DNA from: Ardenticatenales bacterium | GTDB taxonomy: Bacteria > Chloroflexota > Anaerolineae > Promineifilales > UBA4811 | DNA: 6,766 nucleotides | Reading direction: 5' to 3' | NCBI GenBank assembly: GCA_013139935.1 | Contig: WSZX01000508.1 | Coordinates: 1-6,766 of the forward strand | Part shown: positions 1 to 5,931 of the stretch, one piece after another | Layout: the number at the start of each line of letters is the position of its first letter | How positions within the stretch are numbered: the stretch's first letter is position 1 | The notes under the pieces: generated by a model | The model's database searches: none | What the model saw: the letters and a program-made list of their open reading frames with translations, nothing else | What the model was told of the DNA's origin: nothing | Translations under genes and position numbers: made by a program

Positions 1-2
1 AG

Positions 3-704
3 ATGAATCGTCGTGTCGCAAGCCGCCCTGCTCACATCTCGATCTTTGCCGAGGCCTGCCTGCAAGCGCTGGCTTCTCGCGGATTGGGAGATAGGCTCTC
101 CATCGGAGGCGCCTTTGGTCTCCTGCACTACCTGGACTACCGGCCGACTCACGATGTGGACGCTTGGTGGGCGCCCTCGACGACCGAACTGGAGCAGGAG
201 CAAATCCTCACAGTTATCGAGGACGCACTCTGCTCATTCGGAGATGTGCGGCGGCGTGCCTGGGGCGAGGTGGTCAGCGTAGAGTGCCGGCAGGAGGGAA
301 GGACCGGTTTTAGCTTCCAGATAGCCCGGCGCTCTGCCCAATTGCAGGCTTCCGAACCTGCGCCGTGGGCCGATGTATTACTCGACAGCTTTCCTGATCT
401 GGTCGCAAGCAAGATGGTGGCGCTGGTCGAACGGGGCGCTCCGCGAGACATACGCGACATCCACGCTCTGTGCCAGGCCAATTTGATTACCGCCGCCGAA
501 TGCTGGCGCTTGTGGCGGCGGCGCCAACAACTGGCGGGCAGCGATACTAGCCCTGACCGCGCACGCCTCGCGATCGAAACCCACCTGGCCCGGGTTGCCC
601 AACACCGGCCATTGGCGCAGATCACGGACCCGCCGCAGCGAGAAGCAGCGAACCAACTGCGGCTGTGGTTCTCAACGGAGTTCCTCGATGCCCTCGTGGA
701 TTGA
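3..704 (+). CDS. AbiEii/AbiGii-like nucleotidyltransferase (toxin-family fold)
   Basis: Predicted cytosolic nucleotidyltransferase of the AbiEii (DUF1814-like) family. Members transfer nucleotides to RNA or protein targets, and several are toxins of toxin-antitoxin or phage-abortive systems. Visible motifs in the 233-residue product are SIGGAFGLLHYLDYR (residues 33-47), matching the family GG-x-A/L motif. They are followed by HDVDAWW (50-56), with D51 and D53 as the candidate metal-binding DxD pair. Later comes DLVASKMVALVERGAPRDIRD (132-152), which matches the usual conserved Lys and Arg-Asp-x-x-Asp segment; K137, R149, D150 and D152 are the key residues. The C-terminal third is helical and poorly conserved. 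The ATG lies only two bases from the window edge, so no ribosome binding site can be judged and the true start may be further upstream. The gene overlaps the next one by 17 bases, implying co-translation. The family call is fairly safe; toxin activity and target are inference, and no AbiEi-type antitoxin is visible. Confidence 0.78.
   Translation: MNRRVASRPAHISIFAEACLQALASRGLGDRLSIGGAFGLLHYLDYRPTHDVDAWWAPSTTELEQEQILTVIEDALCSFGDVRRRAWGEVVSVECRQEGRTGFSFQIARRSAQLQASEPAPWADVLLDSFPDLVASKMVALVERGAPRDIRDIHALCQANLITAAECWRLWRRRQQLAGSDTSPDRARLAIETHLARVAQHRPLAQITDPPQREAANQLRLWFSTEFLDALVD
677..680 (+). promoter_or_regulatory. Ribosome binding site deciding the start of the 101-residue ORF
   Basis: GGAG lies seven bases before the ATG at 688, inside the 3' end of the preceding gene. 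This supports the start at 688 over the longer in-frame extension to 595, which would overlap the upstream gene by 110 bases and has no similar signal that I can see. Confidence 0.6.
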
Positions 705-993
705 TGGTGCGCTCTATCCTGACGTCGATCCTCCCACCGAGATCGACACGTTGTCGGAGCGGGTCGATTTTGTGGCGCGGCTCTGTTCAGCTTGGGATTT
801 CGGCTTGCTGCCCGATGCAGAGACAGCAGCCGAGGTCCGCCGGCCGATCTGGCGTCAAGCCGTTGACGCGTGCCGGCTTTTGACTTCGCCTGCCTACCAC
901 CTCTTGCGGGTTTGGCACCACTTGCCGGAATTGCCCTACCTCGGGCAAGAATTGGCCTACATCCGGGACGACCCGAACCTGAACTATGTCTAG
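688..993 (+). CDS. Small protein of unknown function, partner of the AbiEii-like gene
   Basis: I do not recognise this 101-residue protein. It is acidic at its N-terminus (PDVDPPTEID, residues 11-20). It has a predicted helical middle (residues about 21-75, including ERVDFVARLCSAWDFGLLPD) and an aromatic, proline-containing tail (PELPYLGQELAYIRDDPNLNYV, residues 80-101). There is no signal peptide or membrane segment. The ATG at 688 has a GGAG seven bases upstream, and the reading frame overlaps the stop of the nucleotidyltransferase gene by 17 bases, so the two are almost certainly co-transcribed and translationally coupled. That pairing would fit a neutralising or accessory partner of the AbiEii-like protein. 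However, canonical AbiEi antitoxins are larger, have a winged-helix N-terminus and are encoded upstream, so this is not AbiEi. Function is unknown; that it is a real gene rests on overlap, ribosome binding site and protein-like composition. Confidence 0.62.
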   Translation: MPSWIDGALYPDVDPPTEIDTLSERVDFVARLCSAWDFGLLPDAETAAEVRRPIWRQAVDACRLLTSPAYHLLRVWHHLPELPYLGQELAYIRDDPNLNYV

Positions 994-1148
994 CGGCCAG
1001 GAGCCGGCCGATGAATGTCCGGCACAGCGAGACGGGGCGGCCGGTCATCTCCTGGGCTGTGCATTGCATTGAGGGGAGCGTCGGCCGAAGAGAATGCTCC
1101 TGCGGGCGCACTCAGGAGACCTCGGCGTAGCGGGGCCTGTTGAAAGTT

Positions 1149-1161
1149 CCAGGAATCCTGG
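1149..1161. repeat. 13-bp palindrome upstream of tex, possible operator
   Basis: CCAGGA-A-TCCTGG is a perfect inverted repeat with a single central base, about 50 bases before the tex start. It lies between a TTGAAA (1140-1145, possible -35) and a weak CATCAG (1163-1168, possible -10) at 17-base spacing. That position would suit a repressor site, but the -10 is poor, so both promoter and operator are tentative. The rest of the 994-1209 gap shows only a 6-bp stem (1097-1102 with 1113-1118) and no gene. Confidence 0.3.
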
Positions 1162-1209
1162 TCATCAGCGACCGATTACGCAAGAACTGATTGAGAAAGG
1201 GCAGAGGCA

Positions 1210-3396
1210 ATGAGTTGGGATGACTATCAGGACAAGCTAGCGGCCGAACTTGATCTCCGTGCGGAACAGGTTGCCGCCGCCACTAGACTACTGGACGAGG
1301 GCAACACGATCCCGTTCATCGCCCGGTACCGCAAGGAGATGACTGGCGTGATGGATGAGGAACAGTTGCGCCAACTCGGGCAGCGGCTTGCCTATCACCG
1401 CAACCTGGCAGACCGGAAAGCGGTCGTGCTCAGGTCTATCGCGGAACAGGGCAAGTTGACACCGCACCTGGCGGCCGCCGTCAAGCAAGCTGCGACGTTG
1501 CAGGAGGTGGAAGACCTCTACTTGCCCTACAAGCCCAAGCGACGCACCCGGGCCACCGTCGCCCGTGAGCGCGGGCTGGAACCGCTAGCCAAGTTGATCT
1601 GGGAGCAGCCGACTAGATTGCCCCCCTTGAGCCGGGTCGCCGCGCCCTATCTCTCCGACCAGGTTGTCACGGCGGATGATGCCTGGGCCGGCGCCCGGGA
1701 CATCGTGGCTGAGATGATCTCCGACGACGCCGAGGTGCGCGCCGGCCTTCGGCAGTTCTTTGAGAACCGGGTCTTTGTCCGGGTCAGAGCCACCAAGGAT
1801 GGCCCGGCGGCCGATCCGAAAGGAACCTACCGGCTCTACTATGACTATGGGGTCCACGTCCGCCAACTCAAGCCGCATCAGGTCCTGGCCATCAACCGAG
1901 GCGAGGAGGCAAAGGTCCTCAGGGTGGAACTGGATGAGCCGGCCGATCAAGCAGTGGTGGTGGTCGTCTCCCTTCACCCGCCCAAGCGCCGGTCCCCGCT
2001 CGCGCCGCATCTGCTGGAAGCTGTGGAGGACGCCTACCGGCGTCTGATCCGGCCGGCCATGGAGCGTGAGATGCGGCGGAACCTGACGCAAGCGGCCGAA
2101 GAGCATGCCATCAAGGTGTTTGTCACCAACCTCCGTGCTCTGCTGCTGGCTCCGCCCCTGCGCGACCGGACCATTCTGGCAATAGACCCAGCCTACCGGA
2201 CCGGGTGCAAGGTAGCCGTGATCAGCCCGACCGGGGCGGTGCTGGAGGCCGGTACCATCTATCCGCACGCCCCAAAGGGGCGGTGGGAGGAATCCAAGAA
2301 AACCCTGGTCAAGCTAATTCAGTTGCACGATGTCAACCTGATCGCCATCGGCAATGGAACCGGCAGCCGCGAGACCGAGCAGTTGACCGCCGAGGTCATC
2401 CAGGATGTCGATGGCCTTCACTACCTGGTGGTCAGTGAGGCGGGCGCATCAGTCTACTCTGCTATGCCGCTCGCCCGCCAGGAATTGCCCGACATGGATG
2501 TCTCCCTGCGCGGGGCGGTCTCCATCGGCCGCCGCACGCTGGACCCGTTAGCCGAACTGGTCAAGATCGACCCCCGGTCCATCGGAGTGGGGCTCTACCA
2601 GCACGATGTGGATCAGAAGCGGCTGGCAGAGGCGCTGGACATCGTGGTCGAATCGGCCGTCAACCACGTGGGCGTGAACCTGAACACCGCCTCACCGGCC
2701 TTGCTGCGGTATGTGTCCGGACTGGGCCCCAAGACCGCCTCTGCCATCGTCGCTTACCGGGACGAGAACGGGCCGTTTCGGCGCCGCCAGGAACTGCTCA
2801 AGGCCAAAGGGGTTGGCCCAAAGGCCTTCCAGCAGGCGGCTGGCTTTCTGCGGATTCCCCATGGCGAGGCGCCGCTGGACAACACGGGCGTCCACCCAGA
2901 GTCCTACTCGATAGTTGACCGGCTAATGACGGAGATGCGGGAGGCCGGCCGCTCGTGGGAAGAGCGGGTATCCTGGGAGGCGCTGCCCCGGCTGGTGCCC
3001 GAGTTTCGCCAGTGCTTTGACGATCCAGGCGAGTTGGCTGAATGGCTGGGTGTGGGCGAGATAACCCTGGCCGATATCCTTGAAGAGCTGGAAAAGCCCG
3101 GCCGGGACCCGCGGGACGACCTGCCCGCTCCCATCCTGCGCTCTGATGTGCTTTCCATGGAAGATCTGCGGCCGGGGATGTCGCTGAAGGGGACGGTGCG
3201 CAATGTGGTCGATTTCGGGGCTTTTGTCGACATTGGCGTCAAGCAAGATGGGCTGATCCACGTTTCCGAGATGAGTGACCGGCGGGTGCGCGATCCATTC
3301 GCCCTCCTCTCTGTGGGGGATATAGTGGATGTGGCTGTGCTCAATGTGGATGCGGACCGCGGCCGGATTGCTCTCAGCCTGCGCCGGCAAGAGTAG
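1210..3396 (+). CDS. tex: Tex family S1 RNA-binding transcription accessory protein
   Basis: Complete 728-residue Tex protein, within the usual family length of roughly 720-780. Tex is a conserved cytosolic nucleic-acid-binding protein linked to transcription, stress tolerance and toxin gene expression in several bacteria. Domains in order are as follows. The Tex N-terminal helical region has the signatures IPFIARYRKEMTG (34-46) and YLPYKPKRRTRATVARERGL (104-123). The YqgF/RNase H-like domain spans about 320-425, with AIDPAYRTGCKVAV (324-337), GNGTGSRETE (381-390) and SEAGASVYSA (409-418). Helix-hairpin-helix segments span about 488-550 (LNTASPALLRYVSGLGPKTA at 491-510; GVGPKAFQQAAGFLRI at 534-549), followed by LDNTGVHPESY (556-566). 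The C-terminal S1 domain spans about 655-726 (GTVRNVVDFGAFVDIG at 661-676; DGLIHVSEMS at 680-689). The ATG at 1210 is preceded by GAAAGGG eight bases upstream. The gene is probably monocistronic, ending 13 bases from the convergent hydrolase gene. Confidence 0.97.
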   Translation: MSWDDYQDKLAAELDLRAEQVAAATRLLDEGNTIPFIARYRKEMTGVMDEEQLRQLGQRLAYHRNLADRKAVVLRSIAEQGKLTPHLAAAVKQAATLQEVEDLYLPYKPKRRTRATVARERGLEPLAKLIWEQPTRLPPLSRVAAPYLSDQVVTADDAWAGARDIVAEMISDDAEVRAGLRQFFENRVFVRVRATKDGPAADPKGTYRLYYDYGVHVRQLKPHQVLAINRGEEAKVLRVELDEPADQAVVVVVSLHPPKRRSPLAPHLLEAVEDAYRRLIRPAMEREMRRNLTQAAEEHAIKVFVTNLRALLLAPPLRDRTILAIDPAYRTGCKVAVISPTGAVLEAGTIYPHAPKGRWEESKKTLVKLIQLHDVNLIAIGNGTGSRETEQLTAEVIQDVDGLHYLVVSEAGASVYSAMPLARQELPDMDVSLRGAVSIGRRTLDPLAELVKIDPRSIGVGLYQHDVDQKRLAEALDIVVESAVNHVGVNLNTASPALLRYVSGLGPKTASAIVAYRDENGPFRRRQELLKAKGVGPKAFQQAAGFLRIPHGEAPLDNTGVHPESYSIVDRLMTEMREAGRSWEERVSWEALPRLVPEFRQCFDDPGELAEWLGVGEITLADILEELEKPGRDPRDDLPAPILRSDVLSMEDLRPGMSLKGTVRNVVDFGAFVDIGVKQDGLIHVSEMSDRRVRDPFALLSVGDIVDVAVLNVDADRGRIALSLRRQE

Positions 3397-3409
3397 CCAA
3401 GGCTTTCCG

Positions 3410-4291
3410 CTATCCCGGGTCTGCAACTGAATCGAGCGCGGCGGGCAGGTCGGCCAGTTTTTCCAGAATGCTGCCCAGCGGATGTTCTGCGACTGCCCGA
3501 ATGCACCAGGCGGGCGTGTAGGACGTGCGCAGGAGAAAAAACGGAATCCCCATCACCAATGGCAGGGCGCCGGGAAGGGAGAAGGTGTCTGCCACCACTG
3601 CCAGTTGCGAGTTGTCGGCGGCTTCCCGTACTAGCGCCTGATAATAGGCCGGCCGGCGAAGATCGATCGAGTATTTCGGCAGCACACGCCAGACCTGTGT
3701 CTCCTTCCCGTGTGCAAGCACGAAGGAATGCGGCCAATCTGGGACCATCTCGTACTGTCGTGTATCACCCAGTACCGCGATTTCGGCGTCCAATCCTAGT
3801 GTGTTCAGGTGGCGGCGAACCTTATCACCCAGCGAATTCGTGAGAATGAGCGGCGTGCGGCCGGGATGGTCTTGCAGGGCGGCCAGTACGTTGCGAGCGC
3901 CAGGACGGAACTCCGGAGGTAGCTCGGCCGTGTGGCGATGAAACAGATGGTTGGTACAGTCGACCACTGGGTCGTATTCGGCCTCTGGAAAGGCGGCCGT
4001 CACTGCCTGGAGATAGGTATCATTCTCCCGCAGCAACACCTGCAGCGTGGTGGTATTGAGAATAAAGGCGCCTTCGTCACAGTAGGAAGCGATCAGTCCA
4101 TTGACCTCCCACCAGTGGCGGTGCGTAGCGCGGAGCAGGCGTGCCCGCGTGGCCTGGTATTCGGCCGCCAGCAACTCCCGGGGTACGTGAATGATCTCGT
4201 GCGCCAGGGTGTCAAGCGATTTGGCCGCCAGTGCTGCCACTTGAAGCTCTTCAGCCGTCAAAGTCCCGTCGAAATCAATGATAACCTTCAA
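3410..4291 (-). CDS. HAD-superfamily hydrolase, TTG start
   Basis: Predicted 293-residue cytosolic hydrolase of the haloacid dehalogenase superfamily, most of whose members are phosphatases acting through an aspartyl-phosphate. Motif I is at the very N-terminus, MKVIIDFDGTLT, with nucleophile D6 and acid/base D8. A large helical cap follows (about 15-125). Motif II is LILTNS (148-153; T151), K206 is a possible motif III lysine in PKYSIDLRRPAYY, and AVVADTFSLPG (231-241; D235) stands where motif IV would be, followed by GIPFFLLRT. Motif IV is atypical because most members have a GDxxxD-like string. I chose the TTG at 4291 because a GGAGG lies six bases upstream, a perfect TATAAT lies 31 bases upstream, and motif I then starts at residue 4-6 as usual. 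A longer ATG frame starting at 4483 reads through the promoter and a large palindrome and is rejected. Substrate unknown. It is divergent from larC, but a role in cofactor synthesis is not shown. Confidence 0.78.
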   Translation of the reverse strand: MKVIIDFDGTLTAEELQVAALAAKSLDTLAHEIIHVPRELLAAEYQATRARLLRATHRHWWEVNGLIASYCDEGAFILNTTTLQVLLRENDTYLQAVTAAFPEAEYDPVVDCTNHLFHRHTAELPPEFRPGARNVLAALQDHPGRTPLILTNSLGDKVRRHLNTLGLDAEIAVLGDTRQYEMVPDWPHSFVLAHGKETQVWRVLPKYSIDLRRPAYYQALVREAADNSQLAVVADTFSLPGALPLVMGIPFFLLRTSYTPAWCIRAVAEHPLGSILEKLADLPAALDSVADPG

Positions 4292-4297
4292 GGTTCG

Positions 4298-4302
4298 CCT
4301 CC
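4298..4302 (-). promoter_or_regulatory. Ribosome binding site supporting the TTG start of the HAD gene
   Basis: On the minus strand GGAGG precedes the TTG (4291-4289) by six bases, an optimal Shine-Dalgarno position. No other start codon nearby on this strand has a comparable signal. Confidence 0.7.
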
Positions 4303-4322
4303 GCCGTTCTGTCCTGCAGGGG

Positions 4323-4328
4323 ATTATA
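4323..4328 (-). promoter_or_regulatory. -10 box of the HAD gene promoter
   Basis: The minus strand reads a perfect TATAAT here. A start of transcription about seven bases downstream would leave a leader of roughly 25 bases that ends with the Shine-Dalgarno sequence and TTG start. The -35 region at 17-base spacing (4346-4351, TGGCTC) is poor, so the promoter may rely on an activator or on the -10 alone. Confidence 0.55.
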
Positions 4329-4361
4329 CTGCCGCCGCGCCGATTGAGCCACAGAGGGTGT

Positions 4362-4542
4362 GAGGGTGTTGAAAAAGGGGGCTGCTGTGAGGGGAGAGAG
4401 AGACAGGGGTGGCGAAGGGGGCGCAGAGCGCCCCCTTCGCCACCCCTGTCAGTTCTCCTCACCTGCACTGCCCGCAGGCGCAAGTGTGTGCAGCAACGGA
4501 ACTGCAGAGGGGACGGCGCCTCGCTTGCTTTTCCACACCCTC
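4362..4542. mobile_element. MITE-like element or insertion-sequence remnant, about 181 bp
   Basis: The left end GAGGGTGTTGAAAA (4362-4375) and the reverse complement of the right end, GAGGGTGTGGAAAA (4529-4542), match at 13 of 14 bases, as expected of terminal inverted repeats. Both ends are flanked by the direct repeat GGTGT (4357-4361 and 4543-4547), which looks like a 5-bp target duplication. The interior has no transposase and is dominated by a perfect 23-bp hairpin. Size, inverted ends, flanking duplication and a palindromic core fit a non-autonomous miniature element. The ends resemble those of some IS5/IS1182-type elements in general style, but I cannot assign a family. It sits about 11 bases upstream of the hydrolase -35 region. 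Confidence 0.5.
4402..4450. repeat. Perfect 23-bp inverted repeat with 3-base loop
   Basis: Arms 4402-4424 and 4428-4450 are exact reverse complements around the loop AGA. Beyond a few mismatched bases the pairing resumes, with GTGAGG (4387-4392) opposite CCTCAC (4457-4462), so the fold can extend to roughly 76 bases. No T tract follows on either strand, which argues against a simple intrinsic terminator. It is most likely the core of the surrounding MITE-like element, although as RNA it would block or insulate transcription in both directions. Confidence 0.9.
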
Positions 4543-4594
4543 GGTGTCGAAACAGACAAGACGCCGCTCACTCGGTAGTCCTGCGCTGGGCAAT

Positions 4595-4640
4595 GCGTGG
4601 GCGCCCCCTCATCTCTCGCCCCGCGGCGGCTTTTTGTTTT
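4595..4640 (+). terminator. Terminator-like hairpin and T tract upstream of larC
   Basis: GCG-T-GGGCG (4595-4603) can pair with CGCCCCGC (4617-4624) as an 8-bp stem with one bulged T and a 13-base loop. Six bases later comes TTTTTGTTTT (4631-4640). The offset between stem and T tract is not ideal; a shorter alternative stem, CGCC/GGCG (4617-4620 with 4625-4628), brings it closer. There is no plus-strand gene in front of it, so it would only stop read-through from the MITE-like element or act in an untested larC leader. Confidence 0.3.
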
Positions 4641-4660
4641 CACACTCTCACCACAGGCTT

Positions 4661-4689
4661 TTGTCGCCAGCGCCAACTCGCGGTACCAT
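4661..4689 (+). promoter_or_regulatory. Candidate sigma-70-type promoter for larC
   Basis: TTGTCG (4661-4666) and TACCAT (4684-4689) are separated by exactly 17 bases, and each matches the consensus at four of six positions. Transcription would begin near 4696, about 34 bases before the larC start. No nickel-responsive operator is recognisable. Confidence 0.4.
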
Positions 4690-4720
4690 ACCTGCATGCA
4701 GGGCATAGGCTCGTGGGCCT

Positions 4721-4725
4721 GGAGG
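4721..4725 (+). promoter_or_regulatory. Ribosome binding site of larC
   Basis: GGAGG, extended as GGAGGTG, lies four bases before the ATG at 4730. The spacing is short but usable. It supports this start, which also places the conserved KIAFFDCFSGASGDM string at residues 5-19 as expected. Confidence 0.65.
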
Positions 4726-4729
4726 TGTC

Positions 4730-5914
4730 ATGGGTAACGACAAGATTGCTTTCTTTGACTGCTTTTCCGGCGCCAGCGGCGACATGCTACTGGGTGCGCT
4801 GTTGGATGCCGGGCTTGATCTGGAAGATTTGCGAACTGACCTCGCTCGTTTGCCATTGAGCGGGTACCGACTGACGGCCGAAAGGGGAGTGAGCGGTGGG
4901 CTGGCCGGCACCAGATTCACTGTGATTGACCCGGGAAGCGACCGGCCGGCCCGAAACCTGCCCGTTATCCAGGACATGATCCGGGCAAGCAGCCTGCCGG
5001 AGGAGACGGGGAACCGCTGCCTGGCGATCTTTGCCCGGCTGGCAGAGGCAGAGGCACAGGTCCACGGGACGACCATCGAGCAGGTGCACTTTCACGAGCT
5101 GGGCGCAGTGGACACCCTGGTGGATGTCATCGGCTTTGTCAGCGGATTGGAGCGGCTGGGGATTGACCGGGTGTATGCCTCACCGTTGACACTGGGGAAC
5201 GGAACCATCCAGACGGAGCACGGCCGTCTGCCGGTTCCTGCGCCCGCCACGCTGAAGCTCCTGGCCAGCGTCAACGCACCTGTCGTCCCTTCCACGGCCG
5301 GGACGGAGTTGGTCACGCCCACGGGGGCTGTCCTGCTGGCCCATCTGGCCACCTTAGCGCGGCCGGCGATGCAGATCGAGCAGGTGGGGTATGGTCTGGG
5401 GAGCAAAGAGCTCCCCTGGGCCAACGCGGTGCGGGTCTGGCTGGGCCCTCCCTTGGCTCCCGGAGGCGGCGCTGAGGGTGATGTGATTACCCTGCTAGAG
5501 TGCAACCTGGACGATACGACGTGGGAGGCGCTGGGATACACGATGGGAAGTCTATTGGAGGCCGGCGCCCTGGATGTATGGTTCACACCCATCCAGATGA
5601 AAAAGAATCGGCCGGGAGTGATGCTCTCGGTGCAGTGCAGACCGCAAGACAGCACAGCGGTGGAGCGCACCATCCTTCAAGAAACGACGACCTTGGGGGT
5701 GCGCGTCCAGCAGGTGCGGCGTGCCACCGCCGGCCGCCGGGTGGATGAGGTCGCCACGCCGTGGGGTGTGGTGCGGACCAAGGTCAAGCTGCTCGATGGA
5801 AAACCGGTCGCGGTATCGCCCGAGTACGAGGACTGCGCACGACTGGCGCTTGAGGCCAGAGTGCCACTATGGCAGGTAATGGAAACGGTCAACAGGTTGA
5901 CGAGTATGGAGTGA
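4730..5914 (+). CDS. larC: LarC, nickel insertion protein for nickel-pincer cofactor synthesis
   Basis: Complete 394-residue LarC (DUF111 family). LarC is the cyclometallase that inserts nickel into the pyridinium bis-thioacid mononucleotide in a CTP-dependent reaction, the last step of nickel-pincer nucleotide synthesis. Visible signatures are FFDCFSGASGDMLLGALLDAG (8-28), VHFHELGAVDTLVDVIG (119-135; a His- and Glu-rich putative metal site), SPLTLGNGTIQTEHGRLPVP (151-170) and ELVTPTGAVLLAHL (193-206). The C-terminal nucleotide-binding part has CNLDDTTWEALGYTMG (258-273), AGALDVWFTPIQMKKNRPG (278-296) and SPEYEDCARLALEARVPL (363-380). In Lactiplantibacillus plantarum, LarC is split into larC1 and larC2 joined by programmed frameshifting; here it is one uninterrupted frame. 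The usual NxDDM-type string reads NLDDTT here. It appears monocistronic, divergent from the hydrolase and convergent with larB. Confidence 0.95.
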   Translation: MGNDKIAFFDCFSGASGDMLLGALLDAGLDLEDLRTDLARLPLSGYRLTAERGVSGGLAGTRFTVIDPGSDRPARNLPVIQDMIRASSLPEETGNRCLAIFARLAEAEAQVHGTTIEQVHFHELGAVDTLVDVIGFVSGLERLGIDRVYASPLTLGNGTIQTEHGRLPVPAPATLKLLASVNAPVVPSTAGTELVTPTGAVLLAHLATLARPAMQIEQVGYGLGSKELPWANAVRVWLGPPLAPGGGAEGDVITLLECNLDDTTWEALGYTMGSLLEAGALDVWFTPIQMKKNRPGVMLSVQCRPQDSTAVERTILQETTTLGVRVQQVRRATAGRRVDEVATPWGVVRTKVKLLDGKPVAVSPEYEDCARLALEARVPLWQVMETVNRLTSME

Positions 5915-5931
5915 GGACGGGTGTCCAGTCG

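Larger units (their letters stand above)
4292..4729. other. 438-base intergenic region between divergent HAD and larC genes
   Basis: No convincing gene is visible. Open frames crossing it owe their length to the palindrome at 4402-4450, which gives similar translations (GGEGGA...RPLRHPC) on both strands, a sign of artefact. From left to right it holds the hydrolase ribosome binding site and -10 box, a MITE-like element, a terminator-like hairpin with a T tract, and the candidate larC promoter and ribosome binding site, each listed separately. Confidence 0.7.

Noticed and set aside
595..687. Upstream extension of the 101-residue ORF to an ATG at 595
   Set aside because: The added residues are Arg-rich and overlap the end of the nucleotidyltransferase frame by over 100 bases, and the ATG at 688 has the better ribosome binding site.
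149..1111. Long minus-strand frame of 320 codons opposite the AbiEii-like gene and its partner
   Set aside because: Low-complexity Arg/Ser-rich translation with no motif; it is a GC-rich shadow of the plus-strand genes, which show conserved motifs and a ribosome binding site.
2904..3737. Minus-strand frame of 277 codons spanning the end of tex and the HAD gene
   Set aside because: Ser/Arg-rich shadow translation crossing two well-supported genes, one of them on the same strand in another frame.
4292..4483. N-terminal extension of the HAD gene to an ATG at 4483
   Set aside because: It would translate through the perfect TATAAT, the ribosome binding site and the palindrome, giving an Arg- and Pro-rich sequence. 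HAD motif I normally sits at the N-terminus, as with the TTG start.
4463..4493. Small hairpin CTGCAC/GTGCAG inside the MITE-like element as an RNA gene or riboswitch
   Set aside because: Six pairs around a 19-base loop is weak, and no known RNA motif is recognisable around it.
5915..5926. Short hairpin GGAC-GGGT-GTCC between larC and larB as a bidirectional terminator
   Set aside because: The stem is only four pairs and has no T tract on either side.
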